NCBI GenBank assembly: GCA_900539695.1
Contig: UQDG01000006.1
Coordinates: 36,540-100,539, forward strand
Direction: 5' to 3'
DNA: 64,000 bases
Source: an uncultured Oscillospiraceae bacterium
Lineage (GTDB): Bacteria; Bacillota; Clostridia; Oscillospirales; Ruminococcaceae
Shown: positions 44,830 to 53,132 of the stretch, piece by piece
How the letters are laid out: each line of letters begins with the position of its first letter
Position numbering within the stretch: position 1 is the first letter of the stretch
Program-made: the position numbers and the translations under genes
Notes under the pieces: model-generated
Told to the model about the DNA's origin: nothing
Database searches by the model: none
The model's input: the letters and a program-made list of their open reading frames with translations, nothing else

Positions 44830-45813
44830 TTACAGGTACTTTCCCAAATGAACTTCCTCGCCGCGCAGGGGCACTAAATTGTGCTCTCCCGCAAAGCGGA
44901 CGACCAGGCGGCAGTCCTCGTCGATGTCCAGCGCCTCAGCCTTGCGCGGGGTGCCGTTCCGGGGCGTTACCGTCACAGTCTGGCCCAGCAGCGCCTGGCG
45001 GGCACGGTATTCCGGCAGGTACTCCGGCTTGGGCACGCCGTGGTACAGCGCCCAAAACTCGTTGAGGAAGGCGGCTGCCAGCGCCGCACGGGCACCCGGC
45101 GGTGGGGCATCATCGAACAGCGCCCCGGCTACATCCTGCAGCTCGGCAGGCCAGCCATCGGACGGGGCTGTGATGTTGAAGCCCAGGCCCAGCACCGCAT
45201 AGTCCAACATGCCGCTTTCCATGTCCAGCGCGGCTTCGGTCAGGATGCCGCAGACCTTGCGGCCATCCCGCCAGAGGTCGTTGACCCACTTGATGCGCAG
45301 TTCCGCACCGGAAACCTTCTCAGCGGCGCGGCAGGCAGCCACAGCGGCCATAGCAGTCAGCCGCACGGCCTGGCGCAGGCCGATCTCCGGCCGCAGCAGG
45401 ATGCTAAGGTACAGCCCGCCCTGGGGCGAGAAGAAGCTGTGCCCACCCCGGCCGCGCCCGGCCGATTGTGCCTGGGCGATCAGCACCAGCCCTTCGGGGG
45501 CACCATTCTCAGCGTGGGCCCGCAGAGCAGCATTCGTGCCGGGCAAACGGTCGACGACCTCGACCTGCAAGGCTCTGGCCGCTTCTGGGGCCAGCAGCGC
45601 CGTGACGGCGGCGGCATTGAGCACGTCGGCAGCAGGGGAGAGGATGTAGCCGCGGTTGGTCACCGCCGCCACCGGGATGCCGTCGGCCCGCAGGGCAGCG
45701 ACGGCTTTCCAGATAGCTGTGCGGCTCACGCCCAGCTGCTGCGCCAGCTCCTGCCCGGAAATGTATTTGCCCCGGGCAGCGTCCAGCGCGGCCAGCACGT
45801 CCGCTTTTACCAT
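44830..45813 (-). CDS. birA: Bifunctional biotin-protein ligase / biotin repressor
   Basis: The 327-residue protein has an N-terminal winged helix (YISGQELAQQLGVSRTAIWKAVAALRADGIPV, residues about 17-50), so it can act as a DNA-binding repressor. The central ligase domain has the ATP/biotin loop GRGRGGHSFFSPQGGLYLSILLRP and the lysine region RIKWVNDLWRDGRKVCGILTEA, with GLGFNI after it; the C-terminal SH3-like domain follows. It attaches biotin to carboxylase subunits and should repress its own operon when biotin is plentiful. AGGAGAG precedes the ATG. Confidence 0.95.
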   Translation of the reverse strand: MVKADVLAALDAARGKYISGQELAQQLGVSRTAIWKAVAALRADGIPVAAVTNRGYILSPAADVLNAAAVTALLAPEAARALQVEVVDRLPGTNAALRAHAENGAPEGLVLIAQAQSAGRGRGGHSFFSPQGGLYLSILLRPEIGLRQAVRLTAMAAVAACRAAEKVSGAELRIKWVNDLWRDGRKVCGILTEAALDMESGMLDYAVLGLGFNITAPSDGWPAELQDVAGALFDDAPPPGARAALAAAFLNEFWALYHGVPKPEYLPEYRARQALLGQTVTVTPRNGTPRKAEALDIDEDCRLVVRFAGEHNLVPLRGEEVHLGKYL

Positions 45814-45846
45814 GGCGCAGCTCTCCTTTCAGCCCAACTGTCACCC

Positions 45847-45902
45847 AGTATATCGCGGTTGATGATCAAATGTCAACGCAGCATGCGAAAACAGGTTAAC
45901 AA
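45847..45902 (-). promoter_or_regulatory. birA promoter with BirA operator
   Basis: Minus strand TTGACA (45876-45871), 18 bases, TATACT (45852-45847). A BirA-type palindrome overlaps the -35 box: ATGTCAACG (45870-45878), 15 bases, GGTTAACAA (45894-45902). The right half matches the Firmicute consensus fully, the left half at six of nine positions. Confidence 0.65.
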
Positions 45903-45912
45903 TCGACAAAAC

Positions 45913-45942
45913 AAAAGCCCTGCGGGCCGAAACCCGCAGGGC
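45913..45942 (-). terminator. Terminator of the eda-kdgK operon
   Basis: GCCCTGCGGG (45917-45926) and CCCGCAGGGC (45933-45942) form a perfect 10-bp stem; leftward transcription then meets TTTTGTTTT. Confidence 0.88.
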
Positions 45943-45964
45943 AAAAGTGCATATTGGGGAAAAA

Positions 45965-46990
45965 TCAGCGCTGGATACGGCCGGAACCGTCGCCACCAGC
46001 CAGCTTCTCGACCTCAGAAACGGTGACCATGTTGAAGTCGCCTTCGATGGAGTGCTTCAGGGCAGAAGCAGCAACAGCGAACTCAACAGCCTCCTGGGTG
46101 GACTTGCCGCTCAGCAGGGCGTAGATCAGGCCGCCGCCGAAGCTGTCGCCGCCGCCAACGCGGTCAACGATGCGCAGCTCGTACTTCTTGCTGAAGGCAT
46201 ACTCGTTGGAAGCAACGTCGTACAGCATAGCGCTCCAGCCGTTGTCGGAAGCGGAATGGCTCTCACGCAGGGTGATAGCAACCTTCTCGAAGTGGAACTT
46301 GTCAGCCAGCTGCTTGGCAACGCTCTTGTAGCCCTCGCGGTTGATCTCGCCAGCGTAGATGTCGGTAGCCTCGGCCTCGATGCCGAAAACGTCCTTAGCA
46401 TCCTCCTCGTTGGAGATGCAGACATCAACGTACTCGCACAGCTTGCTCATGGCCTCACGAGCCTCTGCACGGGTCCACAGCTTGCCGCGGTAGTTCAGGT
46501 CGCAGCTGATCTTGGCGCCGTGAGCCTTAGCAGCCTTGCAGGCAGCCAGGCAGATCTCGACAACATTGGGGCCCAGGGCCGGGGTGATGCCGGTGAAGTG
46601 GAACCAGTCAACGCCCTCGAAGATCTTGTCGAAGTCGAAGTCAGCGACGGTAGCATCGGCCATAGCAGAATGTGCACGGTCGTAGATGCAGACGGAACCA
46701 CGCTGAGAAGCGCCCTTCTCGTTGAAGTAGATGCCAACACGGTCACCGCCGCGGGTGATCTTGCTGGTGTCAACGCCGTAGCGGCGCAGAGCGTTCACGC
46801 CGGCCTGGCCGATAGCATGAGCGGGCAGCTTGGTGACGAAAGCAACGTCAGCGCCGTAGTTGGCCAGAGAAACAGCCACGTTGGCCTCGCCGCCGCCGTA
46901 GGTGTACTGCAGGGTATCGGTCTGCACAAAGCGCAGATGATCGTAGGGCTGCAGACGGATCATAATTTCACCGAGAGTAACGATTTTCAT
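45965..46990 (-). CDS. kdgK: 2-keto-3-deoxygluconate kinase (PfkB family)
   Basis: The 341-residue ribokinase-like protein should phosphorylate 2-keto-3-deoxygluconate, giving KDPG for the aldolase encoded upstream. It shows GEIMIRLQPYDHLRFVQ, the substrate-binding YGGGEANVAVSLANYG, FNEKGASQRGSVCIYDR, SCDLNYRGKLWT and the C-terminal signature RVGGGDSFGGGLIYAL, where the usual GAGD anion hole reads GGGD. Codon choice favours a small set (GCA/GCC, AAG, GTC/ACC), suggesting strong expression. It is 65 bases downstream of eda. Confidence 0.9.
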   Translation of the reverse strand: MKIVTLGEIMIRLQPYDHLRFVQTDTLQYTYGGGEANVAVSLANYGADVAFVTKLPAHAIGQAGVNALRRYGVDTSKITRGGDRVGIYFNEKGASQRGSVCIYDRAHSAMADATVADFDFDKIFEGVDWFHFTGITPALGPNVVEICLAACKAAKAHGAKISCDLNYRGKLWTRAEAREAMSKLCEYVDVCISNEEDAKDVFGIEAEATDIYAGEINREGYKSVAKQLADKFHFEKVAITLRESHSASDNGWSAMLYDVASNEYAFSKKYELRIVDRVGGGDSFGGGLIYALLSGKSTQEAVEFAVAASALKHSIEGDFNMVTVSEVEKLAGGDGSGRIQR

Positions 46991-47055
46991 GGTGGAACTC
47001 CTTTATTGTTATTTTTAATAAAGAACGGTTTATAACAGATAATCAGCCGAACTGA

Positions 47056-48018
47056 TTATTTCTGAACGAGGTGGATAGCAAAGCCGGCGACTTCGTCAGC
47101 GAAGTAGATGGCAACAGTCTTGCCGTCCTTGACGTTCTTGCTGTCCATATCAAACTTGACGCCGCGCTGGCCCAGGTGATAGATAGCGCGATCAACGTTG
47201 TTGGTCAGGATAGCGATGTGACCATGGGTGCCGCGGCCCGGCTTCTTCATGATCTCGAATTCCTTCTTGCCGACAAAGATGCTGCTGTTGCCGGGCTTGA
47301 CAGCCATGCTCAGCAGGCTGCCGATGGTTTCAGCGGTCTTGGCAGCCTCGGCCTCATCAGCGCAGTTGATGCCGATGTGGCCCAGCTGCAGGCCCAGCAT
47401 CACGTCAACAGCCTCGCGGCTCATGGCAGTGATCTCGTCCCAGGCGCCGGCCTTGATCTTGTCGCTCTTGCACATCCAGGTGCCGCCGACAGCAATGATC
47501 TGGTTGTAGCCCAGGTAGTTGTTCACGTTCTTGGCGTTGACGCCGCCGGTGCACATCCACTTGCAGGTCTTCAGGGCAGCGCCGATGTTCTTCAGCTTGT
47601 CCACACCGCCGTTTGCTTCGGCAGGGAAGAACTTGACGACCTCGCAGCCCATGTTCATGGCCTGCTGCATCTCGCCGGAGGTGGCGGTGCCGGGCATCAT
47701 GATGCCACCCTTATCAATGACATGCTTGCAGACTTCGGGGTCGAAGCCGGGAGCAACGATGAAGGAAGCACCGGCAGCCATGGCGCGGTCAGCCTGATCA
47801 ACGGTCAGGACAGTGCCGGCGCCCAGCAGCATATCGGGCAGTTCCTCGTGGATCTTCTTGATGCACTCTTCGGCGCAGGCGGTGCGGAAGGTGACCTCCG
47901 CAGCGGGCAGGCCGCCAGCCATCAGGGCCTTGCACAGGGGCAGGGCCTCATCCACGCTGTTGAAGGCGATAACAGGGATAATACCAATCTCGTAAACACG
48001 CTGCAAAACAGAATTCAT
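47056..48018 (-). CDS. eda: KDPG/KHG aldolase fused to a VOC (glyoxalase-like) domain
   Basis: Residues 1-205 form a class I KDPG aldolase TIM barrel: IGIIPVIAFNSVDEALPLCKALMAGGLPAAEVTFRT (catalytic Glu), LLGAGTVLTVDQADRA, FIVAPGFDPEVCKHV, the Arg/Lys site MPGTATSGEMQQAMNMGCEVVKFFPAEANGG with the Schiff-base lysine in VVKFFPA, and MCTGGVNAKNVNNYL. Residues about 212-320 add a VOC-fold domain (LGHIGINCADEAEAAKTAETIGSLL, GHIAILTNNVDRAIYHLGQRGV). It splits KDPG into pyruvate and glyceraldehyde 3-phosphate in hexuronate use. The extra domain might bind substrate or a regulator. Confidence 0.9.
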   Translation of the reverse strand: MNSVLQRVYEIGIIPVIAFNSVDEALPLCKALMAGGLPAAEVTFRTACAEECIKKIHEELPDMLLGAGTVLTVDQADRAMAAGASFIVAPGFDPEVCKHVIDKGGIMMPGTATSGEMQQAMNMGCEVVKFFPAEANGGVDKLKNIGAALKTCKWMCTGGVNAKNVNNYLGYNQIIAVGGTWMCKSDKIKAGAWDEITAMSREAVDVMLGLQLGHIGINCADEAEAAKTAETIGSLLSMAVKPGNSSIFVGKKEFEIMKKPGRGTHGHIAILTNNVDRAIYHLGQRGVKFDMDSKNVKDGKTVAIYFADEVAGFAIHLVQK

Positions 48019-48101
48019 AGCAATTCTCCTTTACTATATGTTGCAGTTTGGGGTGGGGCAGACCACCTTAGACAGTTGCCTGACCACACTCGGTTACTAT
48101 A

Positions 48102-48130
48102 ATTATAATCGGCTGCGGTTGCGCCGTCAA
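48102..48130 (-). promoter_or_regulatory. Promoter of eda-kdgK
   Basis: Minus strand TTGACG (48130-48125), 17 bases, TATAAT (48107-48102), about 85 bases before the eda ATG. Confidence 0.75.
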
Positions 48131-48204
48131 TCGGTCAAAATGAACAGGTTACAGCACACATTTTTTGTCGTATTCGCCCAGAATTCCGCGATTCGGCATA
48201 GCGC

Positions 48205-48251
48205 TTGCAAAACCGGCCGAACTTTGCTATAATCGTTCCATATTGCGGAAC
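48205..48251 (+). promoter_or_regulatory. Promoter and operator candidate of the IclR regulator gene
   Basis: TTGCAA (48205-48210), 17 bases, TATAAT (48228-48233). The inverted repeat GTTCC-N7-GGAAC (48235-48251) covers the transcription start and resembles IclR-family operators (TGGAA...TTCCA core), suggesting autoregulation. Confidence 0.6.
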
Positions 48252-48321
48252 GCAACAGTGTTTCCGTTGTACGGTTACAAATTATTAACAAATTGTAAAT
48301 ATTCAAGGGAGGAACCCTATT

Positions 48322-49092
48322 TTGACCGAAAAAGGCGGCGTGCAAAGCGTTGAGCGCATCTTCCAGCTGATCGAACAGCTGGCATCCCACCCGGCCGGAG
48401 CCAGCCTGCAGCGGCTGGCGCAGGAGACCGGCCTTGCCAAAAGCACCGTGCACCGGCTGCTGGCAAGCCTGGTCAGCCTGGGCTATGCCGCGCAGGAGCC
48501 GGAGACCGGCCGCTACCGGCTGACCTTAAAAATGTTTGAGCTGTCCAGCGGTATCGTCAACAGCATGGAGATCATGGACGTGGCCAAGGCGCATCTGGAG
48601 CGGCTGAGCCAGCGCACCGGCGAGGCCGTGCATCTGGTCATCCGCGATGCACGGGACATTGTGTACATTTATAAAACGGAAAGCGGTCCTATGCGGATGT
48701 CCAGCCGGGTGGGCCTGCGCAGCCCGCTGTACTGCACCGGTGTGGGCAAGGCTATCCTGGCCACCCTGCCCCCCGAGGAAGTGGAAGACGTGTGGAACCA
48801 CAGCAGCTTAAAGAAGCTGACCAGCCGCACCGTGGTGGACCTGACCGAAATGCAGGACCAGTTGGCCGAGGTGCGCGCCAACGGCTACGCCATCGACGAT
48901 GAGGAGAACGAGATGGGTGTGCGGTGCGTGGCCGTGGCCATCCCCGGGCCGGACGGGCGTGCGGAAAGCGCGTTTTCCATCAGCGGCCTGGCCCCCTACA
49001 TGACCCCCGAGCGTATCCGCCGCGTAGCCGCCCTGGCACTGGATACCCGGACGGATATTTTGGCTGATCTGGGCGTGGGGCGGAAAGGGTAA
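48322..49092 (+). CDS. IclR family regulator, probably of the eda-kdgK operon
   Basis: The 256-residue protein has an N-terminal winged helix (GVQSVERIFQLIEQLASHPAGASLQRLAQETGLAKSTVHRLLASLVSLGYA) and a C-terminal IclR ligand domain (YKTESGPMRMSSRVGLRSPLYCTGVGKAILATLP; IDDEENEMGVRCVAVAIP). Divergent from eda-kdgK, it is likely the local equivalent of KdgR, with KDG or a related acid as inducer. Translation starts at a TTG (48322), nine bases after AGGGAGG; no ATG fits. A perfect 15-bp terminator follows the stop. Confidence 0.88.
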   Translation: MTEKGGVQSVERIFQLIEQLASHPAGASLQRLAQETGLAKSTVHRLLASLVSLGYAAQEPETGRYRLTLKMFELSSGIVNSMEIMDVAKAHLERLSQRTGEAVHLVIRDARDIVYIYKTESGPMRMSSRVGLRSPLYCTGVGKAILATLPPEEVEDVWNHSSLKKLTSRTVVDLTEMQDQLAEVRANGYAIDDEENEMGVRCVAVAIPGPDGRAESAFSISGLAPYMTPERIRRVAALALDTRTDILADLGVGRKG

Positions 49093-49105
49093 ACCTATCG
49101 GTAAT

Positions 49106-49138
49106 AGGAAAGGCTCCCTCTGTGAGGGAGCCTTTCCT
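49106..49138. terminator. Perfect 15-bp bidirectional terminator
   Basis: Arms 49106-49120 and 49124-49138 are perfectly complementary with a TGT loop. MITE copy 3 is inserted directly at its right end. Confidence 0.85.
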
Positions 49139-49141
49139 ATA

Positions 49142-49313
49142 GGCAACACCGCATAATTCTAAGTGCCGATACGGCGAGCGAGGTGCGGCAGATGCTAAGC
49201 CAAAAGCGCAGATAATACTTTGTGTATTATCGAGCATTTTGGCAACGCAGATGCCGTGCCGCAGCCGCCGGAGCGGTGCTTAAGCCGTTAGGCGGGAATT
49301 GTGCGGTGTTGCC
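49142..49313. mobile_element. 172-bp foldback MITE, copy 3
   Basis: Identical length and ends to the other copies, starting GGCAACACCGCATAATTC. Direct repeats TATA (49138-49141, 49314-49317) flank it. It sits between the IclR gene terminator and the stop of the leftward AlgX-like gene. Confidence 0.9.
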
Positions 49314-49327
49314 TATACTCTATTACT

Positions 49328-50389
49328 TCAAATGCTGTCCAAAATCGCCAGCAGCTTATCCAGGCTGCGCTCGTTGAACTCCAAAATCAAAATATCGCAC
49401 CCCGGCTGTTCTACGACGGCCGGATCAAAGCTGTCGATGTGCTCTCGCCAGGAGGTGGCGAAGCGGGCCTCCAGATACGGCATGTAATACTCGCTGAAGG
49501 AATCGCCGATGACCCGCACCACGCGGTCATCTTTGGCAAACAGGTCAGCGTAGCCGGGCACCGTGTAGGTCCGCTCAGGCGGCAGGCTGGCGTACAGCGC
49601 GGCCACGTTGGCCATATCGCCGGTGGTGGTCCCGGCAGGCTCCACGGGATAATCCCCGGGTTGTAAAATGGGCAGGCCCAGGGCATCAAAAATGCCGTCC
49701 AGCCCATACAGCGCACCGATGGAATTCCAGTGTGTGTCGGTCTTGTAGTACAACAGCCGGTCGGGGTTCAGCCGGGCCTGGCGACGCAGCTCTTGATAGG
49801 GCCAATTCACCGGCACGGTGGTGTGGCTTTGCAGGTAGCCGACCAGCAGGTCGGTGCGGTTTTCCTCGTTGACGATGGGGTAACCGTCGGGCATATACTC
49901 GCGGTAGATGCGGTCCTTGCTGGGGGTCAGGTCCAGCACCAGCGTGCAGCCGTTTTCGGCCAGGCGGTCGTTTAAAATCTGCAGCTTGGCGCTGGCCTGG
50001 GCCAGCACCTCGGGGCTGTCGTTGATGTCGGTCAAACCCTGGTAGTTGGCCACAGGCTGGGCAGCGGTGGGGCCGTCCTTGTAAAACAGCCAGCCATCCT
50101 TGCCGGGCAATACCTGATCGCTTTGGCTCGTGCCAAAAACGGCGTAGTCAATGCCTGCGTTCAGCAGCACAAACTGGTAGCGGAACGGCGAGTTATCGAC
50201 AAAAAAGTTGTCCAAACTGCGCGGCAGCTGGGAGAGCGGGCTTTGCAGCACCTGGGGCAGGCCGGTCATCAGACGGTTCTCGTGGCTGTCCATCGAGAGC
50301 TGCTTGGAAAAGATGTTGAACACCGGAAAGGTCAGCCCGACGGCGGCGCAGAACACGGCGATGAAGCCGATTTTGGTTGCTTTTCTCAT
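49328..50389 (-). CDS. AlgX/AlgJ-like SGNH hydrolase-fold protein
   Basis: The 353-residue protein has one N-terminal membrane anchor (about residues 6-25) and an extracytoplasmic domain resembling AlgX/AlgJ-type O-acetyltransferase partners of MBOAT proteins: GKDGWLFYKDG, LDLTPSKDRIYREYMP, the YKTDTHWNSIGALYG motif (catalytic Asp-x-His) and RVIGDSFSEYYMPYL (catalytic Ser in GDSFS). It probably transfers acetyl groups to a surface polymer. The ATG at 50389 has AGGAGG eight bases upstream. It lies 15 bases downstream of the MBOAT gene. Confidence 0.88.
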   Translation of the reverse strand: MRKATKIGFIAVFCAAVGLTFPVFNIFSKQLSMDSHENRLMTGLPQVLQSPLSQLPRSLDNFFVDNSPFRYQFVLLNAGIDYAVFGTSQSDQVLPGKDGWLFYKDGPTAAQPVANYQGLTDINDSPEVLAQASAKLQILNDRLAENGCTLVLDLTPSKDRIYREYMPDGYPIVNEENRTDLLVGYLQSHTTVPVNWPYQELRRQARLNPDRLLYYKTDTHWNSIGALYGLDGIFDALGLPILQPGDYPVEPAGTTTGDMANVAALYASLPPERTYTVPGYADLFAKDDRVVRVIGDSFSEYYMPYLEARFATSWREHIDSFDPAVVEQPGCDILILEFNERSLDKLLAILDSI

Positions 50390-50404
50390 GGTCCGCACCT
50401 CCTT

Positions 50405-51814
50405 TTAAAACTGGAAATAGATGAACGCGCTGTAAGTGCCCGCCGTCACCCGCATCAGCGAGAGGAAAAGCAGTACCAGCAGCCCCACCATACCCGGCAG
50501 GCCGGGGGCTTCTTTGGCGTACAGAGCCTTTTTCAGGCGGGGGAAGCAGGCCTGCAGGGGGCCGCACAGCAGCAGCGAAGCCGCCAGCAGCACCATCAGC
50601 TTGGTATCGGCAAAGGCGGCGGCCGTGTAGCCCTGCGCACCGCTCTGCCAGGACAGGATGCCCTTCCACGCGGCAAGGCCCTCGGCCAGGCCGTGGGCGC
50701 CAAAAATGATGAGGGCGAACCACAGCACCACCAGCGTGTAAGCGTGGGCAAAGAACGGCGGGATGCGCTGCAGGAATTTGCGCAGGCCCAGGCGTTCCAA
50801 ACACAGCAGCACGCCGTGGAGCAGACCGAAAGCCACATACTGCCACGCCGCGCCGTGCCACAGGCCGGTGAGCAGAAAGACGATCAGCAGGTTGCGACAG
50901 TTTTTCGTCAGCGAGCAGCGGCTGCCCCCCAGCGGGATGTACACATAGTCCCGGAACCAGCCCGACAGGCTCATATGCCAGCGCCGCCAGTATTCGCCCA
51001 CCGAGCAGGACAGATACGGGTAGTTGAAGTTTTCCGGCAGTTCCAGCCCGAAAAAGCTGCCGATGCCGATGGCCATATCGCTGTAACCGGAGAAGTCGAA
51101 GTAAAGCTGCATCATGTAAGCCAGATACCCCAGCACCAGCGCCGGGGCAGGCACCGTGGCTGCAGGCACCGAGGTGACCCGGCTGTAGATCAGCGCCAGC
51201 TGATCGGCGATGATCGCTTTTTTGGCCAAACCCAGCACAAACCGCTTGATGCCATAACAGAAACGGTCCAGACTGACCTGACGTTCGGCCGCTTTAGCGT
51301 CGAGGCAGGGGAGCTGCTGGTCATACCGCACAATGGGGCCGGAGGGGCCGTGGCCGAAGAAGGCGAGGAACACAAAGAAACGGAAGGGACTGCGGGCAGC
51401 GGCGACCTTGCCGCAGGACACATCCGCCAGATATCCGATGGCCGTAAAAACGTAAAAGCTGACGCCCAGCGGCAGGGCCGGGGCGAACACCGGCAGCAGA
51501 TCCGGCACCAGCGCATTGATGCTGCGGGCCGCGAAGCCTGCGTACTTGAACGCCGCCAGCACCGCCAGGTGAGCTGCTATTAAAAGGATAAGCAGCGGCT
51601 TTTTGCGGGGTAGTTTTTCCAGCAGCAGGCCGCCCAGCCAAGTGATAGCCGCCAGCGCCAGCAGGATGGCCGCGCCTTTCAGCCCTGCCCAGGCAAAGAA
51701 CAGCAGGCTGAACGCCCCCAATGCCCCGTTGCGCAGGGCCTTGGGCAGCAGCCAGTATACCGCCAGAGACAGCGGCAGAAAGATAAACAGAAATTGCACC
51801 GAGGAAAACGCCAT
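50405..51814 (-). CDS. MBOAT family O-acyltransferase
   Basis: The 469-residue protein has about 11 membrane helices and the AlgI/DltB-type signatures: SSVQFLFIFLPLSLAVYWLLP, GVSFYVFTAIGYLADV, YFDFSGYSDMAIGIGSFFGLELPENFNYPY, WRRWHMSLSGWFRDYVYIPLGGSR and the catalytic histidine in LLTGLWHGAAWQYVAFG. It passes acyl groups across the membrane to the AlgX-like protein encoded next to it. The target polymer (teichoic acid, capsule or peptidoglycan-linked glycan) is unknown. No dltA, dltC or dltD genes are nearby. Confidence 0.93.
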   Translation of the reverse strand: MAFSSVQFLFIFLPLSLAVYWLLPKALRNGALGAFSLLFFAWAGLKGAAILLALAAITWLGGLLLEKLPRKKPLLILLIAAHLAVLAAFKYAGFAARSINALVPDLLPVFAPALPLGVSFYVFTAIGYLADVSCGKVAAARSPFRFFVFLAFFGHGPSGPIVRYDQQLPCLDAKAAERQVSLDRFCYGIKRFVLGLAKKAIIADQLALIYSRVTSVPAATVPAPALVLGYLAYMMQLYFDFSGYSDMAIGIGSFFGLELPENFNYPYLSCSVGEYWRRWHMSLSGWFRDYVYIPLGGSRCSLTKNCRNLLIVFLLTGLWHGAAWQYVAFGLLHGVLLCLERLGLRKFLQRIPPFFAHAYTLVVLWFALIIFGAHGLAEGLAAWKGILSWQSGAQGYTAAAFADTKLMVLLAASLLLCGPLQACFPRLKKALYAKEAPGLPGMVGLLVLLFLSLMRVTAGTYSAFIYFQF

Positions 51815-51877
51815 ACAAACTGCTCCGTTTCAGGGATTTTTCGGGGATTCACAAAAAGTTTACATGTGTTACAACTC

Positions 51878-51906
51878 ATTATAAATGTTTCGCACAGTTT
51901 CGGCAA
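51878..51906 (-). promoter_or_regulatory. Promoter of the MBOAT-AlgX-like operon
   Basis: Minus strand TTGCCG (51906-51901), 17 bases, TATAAT (51883-51878). Confidence 0.75.
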
Positions 51907-51944
51907 GATTTGCGGAGAAGTTTTTTGCTGCCCGGCCCACAGCA

Positions 51945-51973
51945 TAGACAAAAGGGGCAGAAATGATTATAAT
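51945..51973 (+). promoter_or_regulatory. Promoter upstream of MITE copy 4 and the glycosyltransferase gene
   Basis: TAGACA (51945-51950), 17 bases, TATAAT (51968-51973). The MITE lies between this promoter and the coding start at 52188, so the transcript would carry the element in its leader. Confidence 0.65.
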
Positions 51974-51992
51974 AAATAAAATAGTGATTTAA

Positions 51993-52164
51993 GGCAATAC
52001 CGCATAATTCTAAGTGCCGATACGGCGAGCGAGGTGCGGCAGCTGCTAAGCCAAAAGCGCAGATAATACTTTGTGTATTATCGAGCATTTTGGCAACGCA
52101 GATGCCGTGCCGCAGCCGCCGGAGCGGTGCTTAAGCCGTCAGGCGGGAATTGTGCGGTGCTGCC
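51993..52164. mobile_element. 172-bp foldback MITE, copy 4
   Basis: Same ends and orientation as copies 1-3, with a few single-base differences (for example GGTGCTGCC at the right end). Direct repeats TTAA (51989-51992, 52165-52168) flank it. It ends 23 bases before the ATG of the next gene. Confidence 0.9.
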
Positions 52165-52187
52165 TTAACAAAACGGGAGGGGCCACC

Positions 52188-53120
52188 ATGCAAAACCTGA
52201 TCTTTGGCGCGTTTGCGGCGCTGGAGGGCTACCGCGAGGGCGATGCCGCCAACCTGGGCCGTGCTGTGTATGACCGCTGCACCGTGGTGGCCCTTTGCAG
52301 TGCCAAGCTGGCCAACCCCGCCTGCACAGTAGCGCTGGTCACCAACGCCCCGCCGCAGGAGCCGTACCGCAGTCAGCTTACCAATGCAGGCATTGAAATT
52401 TGGGACGGCCCCTTCACCAGCTACCGCGTCCCGGCGGATACCAACTGGGCGCTGGCCTACTACAAGCTCTGCGCGATGGAATGGGTGCTGGCAAATAAGG
52501 ACTTTGCCAACGCCGCCATGCTGGACCTGGATACCTACACCCAGCATCCGCTGGATGATCTGTGGCGGGAGTGCGGCGAGGCCGTCCTTATGTACCAGGT
52601 GCCCCACGCCGCCAGCCAGGGCATGACCGCCGCCATCGGCAAAGCTTACGATGCTGTGGAGCCGCAGGGTGCGCCCCATGTGCTGACCCACTTTGGCGGC
52701 GAGCTGGTGGCCGGCAGCAAGGCGCGGCTCGCCGATTTTATGGCACTCTGCCGCCAATACTTTAACCAATTGCAGGCCATCGGCCTGACGCCGCGGGAGG
52801 GCGACGAAGCCATCTGGTGCGGGGCCGCCTACCGCAGCCTGCTGGCCGGGCAGCCCGTGCGTGCCGCCAACGCCTACCTGTTCCGCTACTGGCTGGGCGG
52901 ACGTTTCTACTTTGTTTCCACCAACTACACACTGGACCCCGTGTGCATTTTGCATTTGCCCGGTGCCGCCAAAGACCGCCAGCTGGCCGTGCTGTACCGC
53001 CGCTATGCCAAAAAGGGCAGCTTCCCGCCGCTGGAGAAAGTCCACCGGCTCTGCTGCCTGCCCGCCGCCCATCCGCCGCTGCTGCGCACCCTGTGGGTGC
53101 GGCTGCTGGCCCGCCTGTAA
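52188..53120 (+). CDS. Glycosyltransferase-like protein (GT8/glycogenin type)
   Basis: The 310-residue protein looks like a GT-A fold retaining glycosyltransferase: an N-terminal YDRCTVVALCSAKLANPACTVALVTN strand-helix-strand, the metal-binding LDLDTYTQHPLDDLW (D-x-D) and the later DEAIWCGAAYRSLLAG. It has no membrane helix and would act in the cytoplasm on a sugar-nucleotide substrate. Cys residues are frequent. The ATG at 52188 has GGGAGG upstream; the longer frame runs into the MITE and is artefactual. It is followed after 12 bases by an esterase gene in the same direction. Confidence 0.7.
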   Translation: MQNLIFGAFAALEGYREGDAANLGRAVYDRCTVVALCSAKLANPACTVALVTNAPPQEPYRSQLTNAGIEIWDGPFTSYRVPADTNWALAYYKLCAMEWVLANKDFANAAMLDLDTYTQHPLDDLWRECGEAVLMYQVPHAASQGMTAAIGKAYDAVEPQGAPHVLTHFGGELVAGSKARLADFMALCRQYFNQLQAIGLTPREGDEAIWCGAAYRSLLAGQPVRAANAYLFRYWLGGRFYFVSTNYTLDPVCILHLPGAAKDRQLAVLYRRYAKKGSFPPLEKVHRLCCLPAAHPPLLRTLWVRLLARL

Positions 53121-53132
53121 GGAGAATTTTCC

